From: Chromatiaceae bacterium
Lineage (GTDB): Bacteria > Pseudomonadota > Gammaproteobacteria > Chromatiales > Chromatiaceae
DNA length: 64,000 bases
Direction of reading: 5' to 3'
Assembly: GCA_016714645.1 (NCBI GenBank)
Contig: JADKCI010000005.1
Location: forward strand, 62,001-126,000
Positions 1-8,617 of this stretch are shown piece after piece; within the stretch, counting starts at the first letter, position 1; each line of letters begins with the position of its first letter. The notes under the pieces are model-generated. The model had not been told where the DNA came from. It did not search any database and saw only the letters and a list, made by a program, of their open reading frames with translations. The position numbers were made by a program, and so were the translations under genes.

Positions 1-308
1 TGTTCATCGAGAACGTCGGCAACCTGGTCTGCCCGGCCGCCTTCGATCTCGGCGAGGCCCACAAGGTCGCCATCCTCTCGGTCACGGAGGGCGAGGACAA
101 GCCACTGAAATACCCGGATATGTTCCATGCCGCCGACCTCATGATCCTCAACAAGATCGACCTGCTGCCCTACCTGGATTTCGACATGGCGCGGTGCCTG
201 GACTATGCCCGCCGCGTCAATCCGGGTATCGAGATTCTGCAAGTCTCGGCCCGCAGCGGCGAGGGCCTGGATGCCTGGTACGCCTGGCTCCGGGCCCGTA
301 TGGCCTGA
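1..308 (+). CDS. hypB: Hydrogenase nickel incorporation GTPase HypB, C-terminal part
   Basis: This is the last ~101 residues of HypB, the GTPase that helps load nickel into the large subunit of NiFe hydrogenases. The reading frame is open from the window edge, so the Walker A region and any His-rich start lie outside. Visible signatures are FIENVGNLVCP at the beginning, SVTEGEDKPLKYP, the guanine-specificity motif NKIDLL, and a terminal VSARSGEGLDAW segment, all in the order known for HypB. It ends about 100 bases before the SOUL gene. Other hyp genes would be expected upstream. The identity is secure; only the 5' end is missing. Confidence 0.95.
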   Translation, partial: FIENVGNLVCPAAFDLGEAHKVAILSVTEGEDKPLKYPDMFHAADLMILNKIDLLPYLDFDMARCLDYARRVNPGIEILQVSARSGEGLDAWYAWLRARMA

Positions 309-414
309 CGGATGCCGGCTTGGCCAGGGTAAGGTGTTTTCCTTTGCCTCCCGGGCCAGAGCCCCGCCGAGGGCCTGGCTCCCCCCTTTTTGGCATTACC
401 CCGAGGTATTCCCC

Positions 415-1227
415 ATGAAGATCGCCCTGATGGTGCTTGGTGGCCTGGTCCTGCTGGGTTTGGTGGCCATGGCGGTGTTCGTCTTCTACGTGCAGAACGT
501 CGAGACCCCCGCTTATCGGGTCGTCACCCAGGAAGGTGACTTCGAGGTCCGGGATTACCCGCCCCTGGTAGTGGCCGAGGTCCGGCGCCAGGGACCCCGC
601 CAGGAGGCCCTGAGGGCCGGCTTTGGCCCCCTGGCCCGTTACATCTTTGCCGAGGAGCGTGGCGGGGAGCGGATCAGCATGACCGCCCCCGTGACCCAAC
701 AGCGGCCGGAGCGAATCAGCATGACGGCGCCGGTCACCGCCCAGGCGATTCCCCCGGCGGCAAGGCCCGCTGGGGCACCCGAGGCAACCGCCCAAACGAG
801 CGACCCAGCCGTGACCAGCGGCGCGACCCCACCCGCGGCTGCCCCAGCCACCACCGCCGAGGCTCTCCCTGACGTGGCCCAGGGCGACGACTGGGCGGTG
901 CGCTTCATCATGCCGGCCCGTTACGGGCTGGAGCAGTTGCCCGCCCCCGCCGGGAGTGACATTCGCCTGAGCGAGGTCCCGCCCCGGCGGGTCGCGGCCA
1001 TCCGTTTCAGCGGCAGGGCCTCGGATGAACTGATCGCAAGCAAGGAGGAAGCGTTACGCGCCTGGCTGGCGGCCCGGGATCTGACAGCCGCCGCCCCGGC
1101 CATTTATGCCTTTTATAACGATCCCTTCACGCCCGGTTTCCTGCGCCGTAACGAGGTCCTCATCGACCTCGCCGAGGCGCCGGCTAGAGCGGACTCGTCC
1201 TCGCCGGGGGCTGGGGTCAAGCCATGA
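415..1227 (+). CDS. SOUL family heme-binding-like protein with membrane anchor
   Basis: A 270-residue SOUL/HEBP-family protein, a group known for heme binding but of unclear role in bacteria. Residues ~5-27 form one hydrophobic segment, probably an uncleaved anchor or signal. The SOUL core follows (TPAYRVV, FEVRDYPP, ISMTAPVT, PARYGLEQLPAP, FYNDPFTPGFLRRNEV). The motif RISMTAPVT occurs twice, 14 residues apart, from a 42-base tandem duplication, and is followed by a ~45-residue Ala/Pro/Thr-rich insert before the fold resumes at DDWAVRFIMP. The start at 415 is chosen because the hydrophobic anchor begins there; the frame is open further upstream but unlike protein. Its stop overlaps the next start (ATGA), implying translational coupling. 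Confidence 0.88.
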   Translation: MKIALMVLGGLVLLGLVAMAVFVFYVQNVETPAYRVVTQEGDFEVRDYPPLVVAEVRRQGPRQEALRAGFGPLARYIFAEERGGERISMTAPVTQQRPERISMTAPVTAQAIPPAARPAGAPEATAQTSDPAVTSGATPPAAAPATTAEALPDVAQGDDWAVRFIMPARYGLEQLPAPAGSDIRLSEVPPRRVAAIRFSGRASDELIASKEEALRAWLAARDLTAAAPAIYAFYNDPFTPGFLRRNEVLIDLAEAPARADSSSPGAGVKP

Positions 1228-2879
1228 GGAGCGAGGGTGGAAACGCTGGGGCGCGGGCGACGGGGCGCTCCGGCCGGGCCGTCGGCATTGCCGCGCTCCT
1301 CGTCGCCCTCCTTGCGCTGGCCGCCATCGCCACCGGCCTCTGGGATCTGACCCGGGCGACGGCGGGACTCCGTATCGAGACCTTGAGGGTTGGCGAGGTC
1401 CCGGTCACCGTCTTTCGCCCGGCGGCGGCGGAGTCGATGACCGCCTCGCCACCGGACACCGGCCTAGCGCCCATCGTCGTCATCGCCCACGGTTTCGCCG
1501 GCTCTCAGCAGTTGATGCAGCCCTATGCGGTGACCCTCGCCCGCAACGGTTACATCGCGGTGACCTTTGACTTCCCGGGGCATGGCCGCAACCCCCAACC
1601 CTTCGTGGCCCGTCTGGAGGATGATGCGCGGCGGGTCGGTGTCCTGCTGGGGGCCCTGGAGCAGGTGACCGACTTCGCGGCGGGGCTGCCGGGCGGTGAT
1701 GGGCGCCTGGCGCTGCTCGGCCACTCCATGGCCGGGGACGTGCTGTTGCGTTATGCCAGGGCCCACCGCGATCAAGTAGTGGCCACGGTCCTGATCTCGC
1801 CCTACATGTCGGCGACTGCCCCCAAGACCGAGCCGCGCGATCTGCTCTTCGTCTTCGGTGCCCTGGAGCCCGAGATGCTCCACCAGGCGGGCCGCGAGGC
1901 TATCGTGGCGGCCAGCGAAGGCCAGTTGGCCGATGCCGCCGCGGTAACGCCCGGCGTGACCTATGGCGATCTGGCCGATGGCAGTGCCCGGCGGTTGGTG
2001 CTGGTTCCGGGGGTGGAACATATCGGGGTGCTGTACGGCCAGGGGGGCATCGGCGCCGCCTTGGACTGGCTCAACCAGGCCTTTGGCCGCACGGGCGATG
2101 GCTTTATCGACACCCGGGGGCGGGCGCTGGGGCTGCTCTTTCTCGGCATCGTGGCCCTGGCCTGGCCCCTGTCCCGGTGGCTGCCGCGAGCGGCGACCCA
2201 ACCCCTGGGGGCGGGGCTCGGCTGGCGGCGGCTGCTCCCGGTGGCCCTTCTGCCCGCCGTGCTCACTCCGCCGATCCTGCGCTTCGTCCCCAGCGACTAC
2301 CTGCCGATCCTGCTGGGGGACTATCTGGCCCTGCACTTCGGGGTTTACGGGCTGCTGACCCTGGCCGGGCTTCGGTTAGGGTCGCTGAATCAAGGGGCGG
2401 TTGCCGCGCCCGCTGGCGGGTCCGTCCCGCCGGGGCGCGTCCTCTGGCCCGGCCTGGCGATCGGCACGGTGGCCGCCTCCGCCTATCTGACCCTGGCGGT
2501 CGCGCTGCCCCTGGATCATTACGTCACCGCCTTCCTGCCCGGGGCCGGACGCATCTGGCTGGTTTTGGGCATCCTGCCCGGAACCCTGGCCTATTTTGCC
2601 GCCGACGCCTGGCTCACCCAGGGTCAGGGGTCGCCCCGCCTCGCCCCCCTGCTGACCAAGGCCCTGTTCCTGCTCTCGCTGCTGGGGGCCGTGGCCCTCA
2701 ACCTGAGCCAGCTCTTTTTCCTGATCATTATCGTGCCGGCCATCCTGGTCTTCTTCCTGCTCTACGGCCTGGTGGGCGGCTGGATTTATCACCGCACCCG
2801 TCATCCTTTGGTGGGTGCCCTGGCCATCGGCCTGGCCTTCGCGTGGTCCATCGCGGTGACCTTTCCGATAGTGGATTGA
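1224..2879 (+). CDS. Membrane alpha/beta hydrolase
   Basis: A 551-residue protein with one N-terminal membrane segment (~20-42), an alpha/beta-hydrolase domain and a C-terminal half of several membrane segments. The hydrolase part shows the oxyanion-hole motif HGFAG near residue 90, FDFPGHG, and the nucleophile elbow GHSMAG around residue 168, with a candidate catalytic His in GVEHIGVL. From about residue 300 onwards long hydrophobic stretches (LLFLGIVALAWPL, LFFLIIIVPAILVFFLLYG) suggest at least six helices. The substrate is unknown; dienelactone-hydrolase or lipase-type activity is only a family guess. It is coupled to the SOUL gene by an ATGA overlap. Confidence 0.8.
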   Translation: MRSEGGNAGARATGRSGRAVGIAALLVALLALAAIATGLWDLTRATAGLRIETLRVGEVPVTVFRPAAAESMTASPPDTGLAPIVVIAHGFAGSQQLMQPYAVTLARNGYIAVTFDFPGHGRNPQPFVARLEDDARRVGVLLGALEQVTDFAAGLPGGDGRLALLGHSMAGDVLLRYARAHRDQVVATVLISPYMSATAPKTEPRDLLFVFGALEPEMLHQAGREAIVAASEGQLADAAAVTPGVTYGDLADGSARRLVLVPGVEHIGVLYGQGGIGAALDWLNQAFGRTGDGFIDTRGRALGLLFLGIVALAWPLSRWLPRAATQPLGAGLGWRRLLPVALLPAVLTPPILRFVPSDYLPILLGDYLALHFGVYGLLTLAGLRLGSLNQGAVAAPAGGSVPPGRVLWPGLAIGTVAASAYLTLAVALPLDHYVTAFLPGAGRIWLVLGILPGTLAYFAADAWLTQGQGSPRLAPLLTKALFLLSLLGAVALNLSQLFFLIIIVPAILVFFLLYGLVGGWIYHRTRHPLVGALAIGLAFAWSIAVTFPIVD

Positions 2880-2927
2880 ACGGATGCGGTTCGCACGTAA
2901 CCGAGATTCACCCCGAGGGGGTGTCCG

Positions 2928-3059
2928 CTAGGTACTTAAAAAGCGTCTTTTTATGTCGATCCCGATAGTTGCAACCAGGCGCTCGGCCAATTCGAGAGCA
3001 CCTCTAACCTCCTCGATGCCAGGGTCCGGAATCTGGGTTGGGTAACTCAGGTCAGGCAT
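2928..3059 (-). pseudogene. C-terminal remnant of a HEPN-domain protein
   Basis: A 43-codon ORF whose ATG overlaps the stop of the nucleotidyltransferase ORF (ATGCCTGA). Its residues (PDLSYPTQIPDPG, then EVRGALELAERLVATIGIDI) look like the last third of a HEPN protein of the kind paired with minimal nucleotidyltransferases (MntA/HepT type). The N-terminal helices and the usual R-x4-6-H catalytic motif are absent, so most of the gene has been lost and the start is probably an internal junction. The assignment rests on resemblance and on its position just 3' of the partner gene. Confidence 0.5.
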
Positions 3060-3365
3060 CCAGGCGCCGTCCTTCGGTCAAGGCCCTGAACAGCAGGGAT
3101 GAACGCACGGGATTGAGCCCCTGGATCTCTGCCTGAGTTCTAACCAGAATGTCACAAGGAATGGTCAAGCCTCGCAGTGCGCGATGTGCCCGCACGGCGC
3201 GCCGGTGGGGCGGTTCGTCCGAAGCCGAGAGAATAATGAGCAGATCGACATCGCTATCCTCGGTCGGAGTTCCCACGCATGGGACCCGAACAGGATGATT
3301 CGCTCCGGATGCAGATCCGCGGCGATGCGTCTGGAAATTTCGTCGAGGGTCTCTTGTGTCAGCAT
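3052..3365 (-). pseudogene. MNT-type nucleotidyltransferase, frameshifted
   Basis: A minimal nucleotidyltransferase of about 105 residues split over two frames. The first part begins at the ATG at 3365 and reads MLTQETLDEISRRI through ILFGSHAW. Reading then has to move by one base at the CCC run 3272-3274 to continue as GTPTEDSDVDLLIIL. Together these restore the family motif GSxxxG...DxD, whose acidic residues bind metal. Such proteins act with HEPN partners as toxin-antitoxin pairs. One missing G would explain the break, either mutation or sequence error. Its 5' end abuts the truncated reductase gene on the other strand. Confidence 0.7.
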
Positions 3366-4229
3366 GATCGCCCCCGTACCCCGGCGGAGGTGGCCGTCTG
3401 CGTGGGCAACAAACCCTGCCTGTCCCCCAACCTGAGCCTGCTGGACCAGGCGCGGGAGTCCGGCATCCGCCGCCTGGCCGTCATTGGCACCGGCTGCCAG
3501 GTGCAAATCCTGCGTCAGGCCGAGGCGGAGTTGGGCCTGGAGCGACTGGACATCATCGGCATCCCCTGCAGCGACAATGTCACCTACGAAGACCAGCAGT
3601 TCTTCCTCGCGACCATCTCCCGCTCTCCGGGGACGGTGGTCCATTACGAATTCATGCCGGACTTCAGCCTCTGGCTCCGCCACGAGGACGGCCAGCGGGA
3701 GCGGGTTAACTTTATCGACTTCCCCATGGACAAGCTGCAGGGCATCTTCCCCTCCGCCTGTCTATCCTGTTTCGACTACCCCAATGCCCTGGCGGACCTC
3801 ACCATCGGCTACATGGGCGCGCCCCTGGGTTGGCAATGGGTGCTGGCCCGCACCGCCCGGGGGGCCGAACTGCTGGACCTGCTGCGTCCGGACCTGGAAT
3901 CCCGCCCCCTGAGCGAGAGCGGCGACCGCACCCGGGGTATGCCCCGCTACATCCAGATGCTGGCCAAAACCCCGGGCAAACCGCCCAAGCTCGTCCGCCT
4001 GCTCATCGCCTTCCTGCAACGCCGGCGCGGCCCCAAGGGCCTGGAGTTTGCCCGGGCCATCATCGAAATGAAGCTGTTGCGCAACTACAGTTACGTGCGC
4101 GACAAGTTCCCCCAGATGGAGGTCAAAATCGTGCCCTATCACCTCTATGAGGCCACCCGGCCCTATGCGGCGGAGTACGCCGCGACCTTTGGGCGGGCGC
4201 CTGGGGAGGGTACGGAGCCGGCGGGGTAG
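3279..4229 (+). CDS. 5'-truncated F420-hydrogenase beta-subunit-like (BciB-like) reductase
   Basis: From about base 3380 (TPAEVAVCVGNKPCLSPNLS) this matches the FrhB/FdhB C-terminal family that includes BciB, the divinyl chlorophyllide 8-vinyl reductase, and 7-hydroxymethyl chlorophyll a reductase. Visible features are GTGCQVQ, IGIPCSDNV, and PSACLSCFDYPNALADLTIGYMG, whose cysteines are expected to ligate Fe-S. The first ~35 codons do not look like the family and lie antisense to the nucleotidyltransferase. About 100 N-terminal residues, including the expected iron-sulfur cysteines, are missing. It is probably a non-functional fragment left by insertion of the HEPN/MNT cassette, though the ORF itself is intact. 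BciB rather than a paralogue is my best guess. Confidence 0.7.
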   Translation: MGPEQDDSLRMQIRGDASGNFVEGLLCQHDRPRTPAEVAVCVGNKPCLSPNLSLLDQARESGIRRLAVIGTGCQVQILRQAEAELGLERLDIIGIPCSDNVTYEDQQFFLATISRSPGTVVHYEFMPDFSLWLRHEDGQRERVNFIDFPMDKLQGIFPSACLSCFDYPNALADLTIGYMGAPLGWQWVLARTARGAELLDLLRPDLESRPLSESGDRTRGMPRYIQMLAKTPGKPPKLVRLLIAFLQRRRGPKGLEFARAIIEMKLLRNYSYVRDKFPQMEVKIVPYHLYEATRPYAAEYAATFGRAPGEGTEPAG

Positions 4230-4318
4230 GGCGGCAGGGCACGGTAACCAGGGCGAAAGAGCAGGCAACCCTCTGAAGGAGTTGAGGTTGCGCGCGATTC
4301 CACCCGGATTGGGTGCTA

Positions 4319-5437
4319 TCAATCCGTGGGCAGTTTGATGCGGTGAAGGCGCGGGCCGCCATCATCAATGTTGTCGTACATCACAAGGAGGGTAACGGCG
4401 TCCTGGGTCTGTTCAATGACGGCGATGGCCTCCGCCTTGGGGATCTCGCGGCCGCCCCTGTCCTTTTTCTCGCCCATGGCATCGGTCCACAGCTCCACCA
4501 GAGGGCGGGATGTGCCATCCGCGGGCGTCAGGAGATGGAGGAGGTAGTCGCCAGCGGCGGAATCGGCGGGCCCCGACAACACCAGCAGGCGGCCGTCATC
4601 CAGGACCGCCAGGTCCCGGACGCCGGTGTTGGGTCCCAGCGCGAGGGTCAGCACTTCTGGCTTGGCCGTGGCGGGCTGGTTACCGGGCTTGAAGAGTTCA
4701 GTGACCTCTACGCTCAGGATGTTCGCGGTGCTGGCCGTGGCGGGCGAGCGAAAACCCAGATAGAGGCGGTTGCCGACCAGGGCCATCCCTTCAATCCCCG
4801 CCCCTTCGTTACCCGCCTTGCCGAAGGCGCTGGCCAAGGGGCTGTTGCCGATCATGTCGGCGAGGCGCCAGCTCCGTTCCACGTCTTTTGCTTCAAGGGG
4901 TTTCGCCGTGGCCGGGGCCCGGGCCAGGATGAAGGCGGAGGGCCGAAATTTCCCTTTCGCCCGGGAGCAAGCATGGGAGCCCGTAACGTAGATCCGGTCG
5001 CCCGCGATGGCGATGGCCTCGCCGTCGAACTCCCCGAAGTCATCCTCCCGGTCACAGAGGCCCCGGGGCATGGTCCCGACGATGTCATCCTTCTGCTTCT
5101 TGGCCGGCGTCAGCAGTTGCAGGCGCTGGCCGGTGGGCGTAAGCCTCTGGCCGTCGAAGTTGGCCCATTCCGCGAATCGCTCTTCATCGTTCACGGCGAG
5201 GCAGGCGCGCACACCTGTGACGGCCGGCAGGCAGGCCAGGCCGCTCATGCCGCGGGGGGTGGTGTCCTTGGTTTCGACCGTGGCGAAGGGTCGCGCCACG
5301 GGGATGGGTTCGCCGGTGGAGACCGGCAAGGCTTGCGTCCAGGCGAAGGCCGGCCAGGCCGCGAGCCAGGCCCCGGCCAGCCAGCATGACCGGGCGTGAC
5401 GCGGATAGGCGGATTTCAGGTCAGGGGGGTTAGGCAT
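4319..5437 (-). CDS. DUF3616 domain protein, probably secreted
   Basis: A 372-residue protein with a possible export signal (hydrophobic CWLAGAWLAAWPAFAWT at ~18-34). The body has the repeated beta-strand pattern of DUF3616 proteins, which look like beta-propellers: RGMSGLACLP, DFGEFDGEAIAIAGDRIYVTGSH, EGMALVGNRLYLGFRSP, GVRDLAVLDDGRLLVLSG, and PKAEAIAVI near the end. No enzymatic function is established for the family. It stands alone on the minus strand, converging with the BciB-like fragment and followed upstream by fabI on the same strand at 86 bases. The start is the only ATG preceding the signal-like stretch. Confidence 0.75.
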   Translation of the reverse strand: MPNPPDLKSAYPRHARSCWLAGAWLAAWPAFAWTQALPVSTGEPIPVARPFATVETKDTTPRGMSGLACLPAVTGVRACLAVNDEERFAEWANFDGQRLTPTGQRLQLLTPAKKQKDDIVGTMPRGLCDREDDFGEFDGEAIAIAGDRIYVTGSHACSRAKGKFRPSAFILARAPATAKPLEAKDVERSWRLADMIGNSPLASAFGKAGNEGAGIEGMALVGNRLYLGFRSPATASTANILSVEVTELFKPGNQPATAKPEVLTLALGPNTGVRDLAVLDDGRLLVLSGPADSAAGDYLLHLLTPADGTSRPLVELWTDAMGEKKDRGGREIPKAEAIAVIEQTQDAVTLLVMYDNIDDGGPRLHRIKLPTD

Positions 5438-5523
5438 GGTGGGCTAGCTTCCTGGTTGGTTGCCTGGATGGGGGCGCGCGGGGCGGGCCTCGCTCAGTTG
5501 GCTGATCCCCGTCCCAAAGGGCC

Positions 5524-6300
5524 TCAGCCAAGCCCCAGAATGTGGTACCCCGTATCCACGTAGATAATCTCGCCGGTGATACCGGAGGCGAGGTTGGAGC
5601 AGAGGAAGGCGGCGGCGTTACCGACCTCTTCGATGGTGACATTGCGGCGCAGGGGGGTCTTCTCCTCCACCTGCTTGAGCATGGAGCGGAAGTCGGAGAT
5701 ACCGGAGGCGGCGAGGGTGCGGATGGGGCCGGCGGAGATGGCGTTGACGCGGGTGCCCTTGGGACCCAGGGAGGCGGCCAGATAGCGGACATTGGCCTCT
5801 AGACTCGCCTTGGCCAGGCCCATGACGTTATAGTTGGGCACCGCTCGTTCGGCACCCAGGTAGCTCAGGGTGAGGAGGGCGCCATTGCGGCCCGCCATCA
5901 TGTCGCGGCCGGCCTTGGCCAGGGCGGCGAAGCTGTAGGAGCTGATGTCGTGGGCGATGGCGAAACCCTCGCGGGTAACGGCATCCACATAATCGCCCTC
6001 CAGTTGGTCGCGGGGGGCGAAGCCGATGGAGTGGACGATACCGTCGAGGCCGTCCCAACGCCGACCCAGTTCCCCAAAACATTCGTCGATCTGGGCATCG
6101 CTGGAGACATCCAGGGGCAGCACCAGCTCCGATCCGCACTTGGCGGCCATTTCCTCCGCCCGGCCCTGGAGCTTGTCGCCCTGGTAACTGAAGGCGAGGG
6201 TGGCGCCCTGCTCATGCATGGCCTGGGCAATGCCCCAGGCGATGGAACGGGTGCTGGCGACGCCGGTAATCAAAATCTTTTTGTCTTGCAGGAACCCCAT
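5524..6300 (-). CDS. fabI: Enoyl-[acyl-carrier-protein] reductase (NADH) FabI
   Basis: A 258-residue short-chain-dehydrogenase-type enoyl-ACP reductase, the last step of each fatty-acid elongation round. It begins MGFLQDKKILITGVAS, has the FabI-specific SIAWGIA cofactor segment, LPLDVSSD, VHSIGFAP, LTLSYLGAERAVPNYN and the Tyr-x6-Lys pair in YNVMGLAK, with GPIRTLAASGI in the substrate loop. Length and motifs are those of typical proteobacterial FabI. The start at 6300 is preferred to the longer frame because MGFL matches the family and an AGAGG-like ribosome site lies upstream. Confidence 0.96.
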   Translation of the reverse strand: MGFLQDKKILITGVASTRSIAWGIAQAMHEQGATLAFSYQGDKLQGRAEEMAAKCGSELVLPLDVSSDAQIDECFGELGRRWDGLDGIVHSIGFAPRDQLEGDYVDAVTREGFAIAHDISSYSFAALAKAGRDMMAGRNGALLTLSYLGAERAVPNYNVMGLAKASLEANVRYLAASLGPKGTRVNAISAGPIRTLAASGISDFRSMLKQVEEKTPLRRNVTIEEVGNAAAFLCSNLASGITGEIIYVDTGYHILGLG

Positions 6301-6433
6301 GACGTTCAAACCTCTAGTGGTGGTGAAAAATCCAGGGCCTGGCCCAAGGACGTGGCGGCCGGGCATGGGCGGCGCGGACGCCCCTTAGGCCGGCAACATT
6401 ACCGAAACTGAGCGACGGGCGGAAGGGCGGGCG

Positions 6434-8617
6434 ATGCAAAAAGGCCTGATGGCGGGGTTGCCGGGCGCGCTGCTGGTCCTGATCCTTCTCGCTGGCTGTG
6501 GCGATGGCGCCTGGAACAACCCCTGGCCGGCCCGGGAGGCGGGGGCTAACGTCCTCTATTCCTCCTTCGAGGAGCGGCCCAAGCATCTGGACCCGGCGCG
6601 GTCCTATAGCTCCAATGAGTACGCCTTCCTGGCCCAGATTTACGAGCCCCCCCTCCAGTACCATTTTCTGCTGCGGCCTTACCGGCTTATCCCGCTGACG
6701 GCGGAGAGCCTGCCGGAGCCGTCCTATTTCGATGCCGCGGGCCAGGCATTGCCCCAGGATGCCCCGGCGGTGGCCATCGCCTGGTCCGAGTATCAGATCC
6801 ACATTCGCCCCGGCAGCCACTACCAGCCCCATCCAGCCTTTGCCCAGGACGCCGCCGGGGGCTACCGCTATCACCACCTGGCCCCCGCCGACCTTGAGGA
6901 TGTCAACCGCCTGGGGGACTTCCCGGAGACCGGCACCCGAGAGTTGACGGCGGCAGACTATGTTTATCAGATCAAGCGGCTGGCGGTCCCCTGGCGACAT
7001 TCGCCCATTGCAGGGGTCCTGGGAGAACATATCCAGGACTTTAGCGAGCTGACGGCCCGCATCGAGGCCCAGGCCCCCGCAACCGGGGAGGATGGCGAGC
7101 GACCCTACCTGGATCTGGACGCCATCCCCTTCGCCGGCGCCGAGGTTCTGGATCGCTACGCCTATCGCATTCGCGTCAAGGGCAAGTATCCCCAGTTCGC
7201 CTATTGGCTGGCCATGCCTTTCCTGGCCCCCATGCCCTGGGAGGCGGAGCGCTTCTACGACCAGCCGGGCATGAAGGCGCGTAACCTGACCCTGGACTGG
7301 TATCCGGTGGGCACCGGACCCTACTATCTCAGCGAGAACAATCCCAACCTGCGCATGGAGTTGACGCGTAATCCTTATTTTCACGGCGAAACCTATCCCA
7401 GCGAGGGCCTGCCCGAGGATGCCGCCGCGGGCCTGCTGGCGGATGCCGGTCAGCCGCTGCCCTTTATCGACCGCGCTGTCTATGCCCTGGAGAAGGAGGG
7501 TATCCCCTACTGGAACAAGTTCCTGCAAGGCTGGTATGACAGCTCGGGCATCTCCTCCGACGCCTTCGACCAGGCCATTCGTTTCGACGCCCAGGGCGGC
7601 GCTGGCCTGACGGAGGCCATGGCGGCCAAGGGGATTGGCCTGCTGACCTCGGTGGAGACCTCCATCTCTTACATGGGCTTCAACATGCGCGACCCGGTGG
7701 TCGGTGGGGACGAGGAGCGCGCCCGCCTGCTGCGCCAGGCCATCACCATCGCCGTGGATTACGAGGAGTACATCGCCATTTTCGCCAATGGTCGTGGTGT
7801 CCCCGCCCAGGGACCCCTGCCGCCGGGGATCTTCGGCTACCGGGAGGGGGAGGCGGGGCTCAACCCCACGGTCTATCGCTGGCAACAGGGCCAGGCGGTG
7901 CGGCGGACCCTGGAAGAGGCGCGGGAACTGCTGGCCCAGGCCGGCTATCCCGAGGGGCGGGACCCGGCCACCGGCCAGGCGCTGAGCCTGAATTTCGAGG
8001 CCGTGGCCAGCGGTCCCGACGACAAGGCCCGTCTCAACTGGCTGCGCAAGCAGTTCGCCAAGCTGGGCATCGAGCTGGTGGTGCGCGCCACCGACTACAA
8101 TCGCTTCCAGGAGAAGATGCGCCAGGGCACGGGCCAGATCTACACCTGGGGCTGGAACGCCGATTATCCGGACCCGGAGAACTTTCTCTTTCTGCTCTAC
8201 GGCCCCAACAGCAAGATGGCCGGGGAGGGCGAGAACGCCTCCAACTACGCCAATCCGGAGTTCGACGCCCGCTTTGAGCGCATGAAGGACCTGGATGACG
8301 GCCCCGAGCGCCAGGCCCTGATCGATGAGATGATCGCCATCGCCCGCCACGACGCCCCCTGGGTCTGGGGCTATTTCCCCAAGGGCTTCAGTCTGCACCA
8401 CGCCTGGCTGACCAACCTCAAGCCGAATCTCATGGCCAACAACACCCTCAAGTATCGCCGCCTGGACCCCGAGTTGCGCCAGCGGCTGCGGCAGGCGTGG
8501 AACCGGCCGGTGCTCTGGCCTCTCTGGCTGGGGTTGGGCCTGCTGGGTTTGGGGGCCGTGCCGGCCGTCCTGAGTTGGCGGCGGCGGGAGAAGGGGCAGG
8601 GGACTAGCCAAACATGA
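6434..8617 (+). CDS. Peptide-type ABC transporter substrate-binding lipoprotein
   Basis: A 727-residue extracytoplasmic solute-binding protein of the SBP_bac_5 (DppA/OppA/YejA) family. A lipoprotein signal ends in LLAGC with Cys near residue 22. The body carries PKHLDPARSYSS, LTAADYVYQIKRL, WYPVGTGPYYL and WNADYPDPENFLFLLYG, all typical of the family. It is larger than most relatives and ends in an unusual C-terminal membrane helix (LWLGLGLLGLGAVPAVLSW) plus a short basic tail, so it may be anchored at both ends. Its stop overlaps the first permease start (ATGA). The substrate is probably a peptide or related compound, which is family inference. Confidence 0.88.
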   Translation: MQKGLMAGLPGALLVLILLAGCGDGAWNNPWPAREAGANVLYSSFEERPKHLDPARSYSSNEYAFLAQIYEPPLQYHFLLRPYRLIPLTAESLPEPSYFDAAGQALPQDAPAVAIAWSEYQIHIRPGSHYQPHPAFAQDAAGGYRYHHLAPADLEDVNRLGDFPETGTRELTAADYVYQIKRLAVPWRHSPIAGVLGEHIQDFSELTARIEAQAPATGEDGERPYLDLDAIPFAGAEVLDRYAYRIRVKGKYPQFAYWLAMPFLAPMPWEAERFYDQPGMKARNLTLDWYPVGTGPYYLSENNPNLRMELTRNPYFHGETYPSEGLPEDAAAGLLADAGQPLPFIDRAVYALEKEGIPYWNKFLQGWYDSSGISSDAFDQAIRFDAQGGAGLTEAMAAKGIGLLTSVETSISYMGFNMRDPVVGGDEERARLLRQAITIAVDYEEYIAIFANGRGVPAQGPLPPGIFGYREGEAGLNPTVYRWQQGQAVRRTLEEARELLAQAGYPEGRDPATGQALSLNFEAVASGPDDKARLNWLRKQFAKLGIELVVRATDYNRFQEKMRQGTGQIYTWGWNADYPDPENFLFLLYGPNSKMAGEGENASNYANPEFDARFERMKDLDDGPERQALIDEMIAIARHDAPWVWGYFPKGFSLHHAWLTNLKPNLMANNTLKYRRLDPELRQRLRQAWNRPVLWPLWLGLGLLGLGAVPAVLSWRRREKGQGTSQT

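Noticed and set aside
205..414. Upstream extension of the SOUL gene
   Set aside because: Residues before 415 are Arg/Pro/Ala-rich, overlap the hypB end, and the anchor segment begins exactly at 415.
6314..8611. 765-residue minus-strand ORF opposite the binding-protein gene
   Set aside because: It is the antisense shadow of a clear SBP_bac_5 gene; composition is Gly/Gln/His/Pro-rich with no motif.
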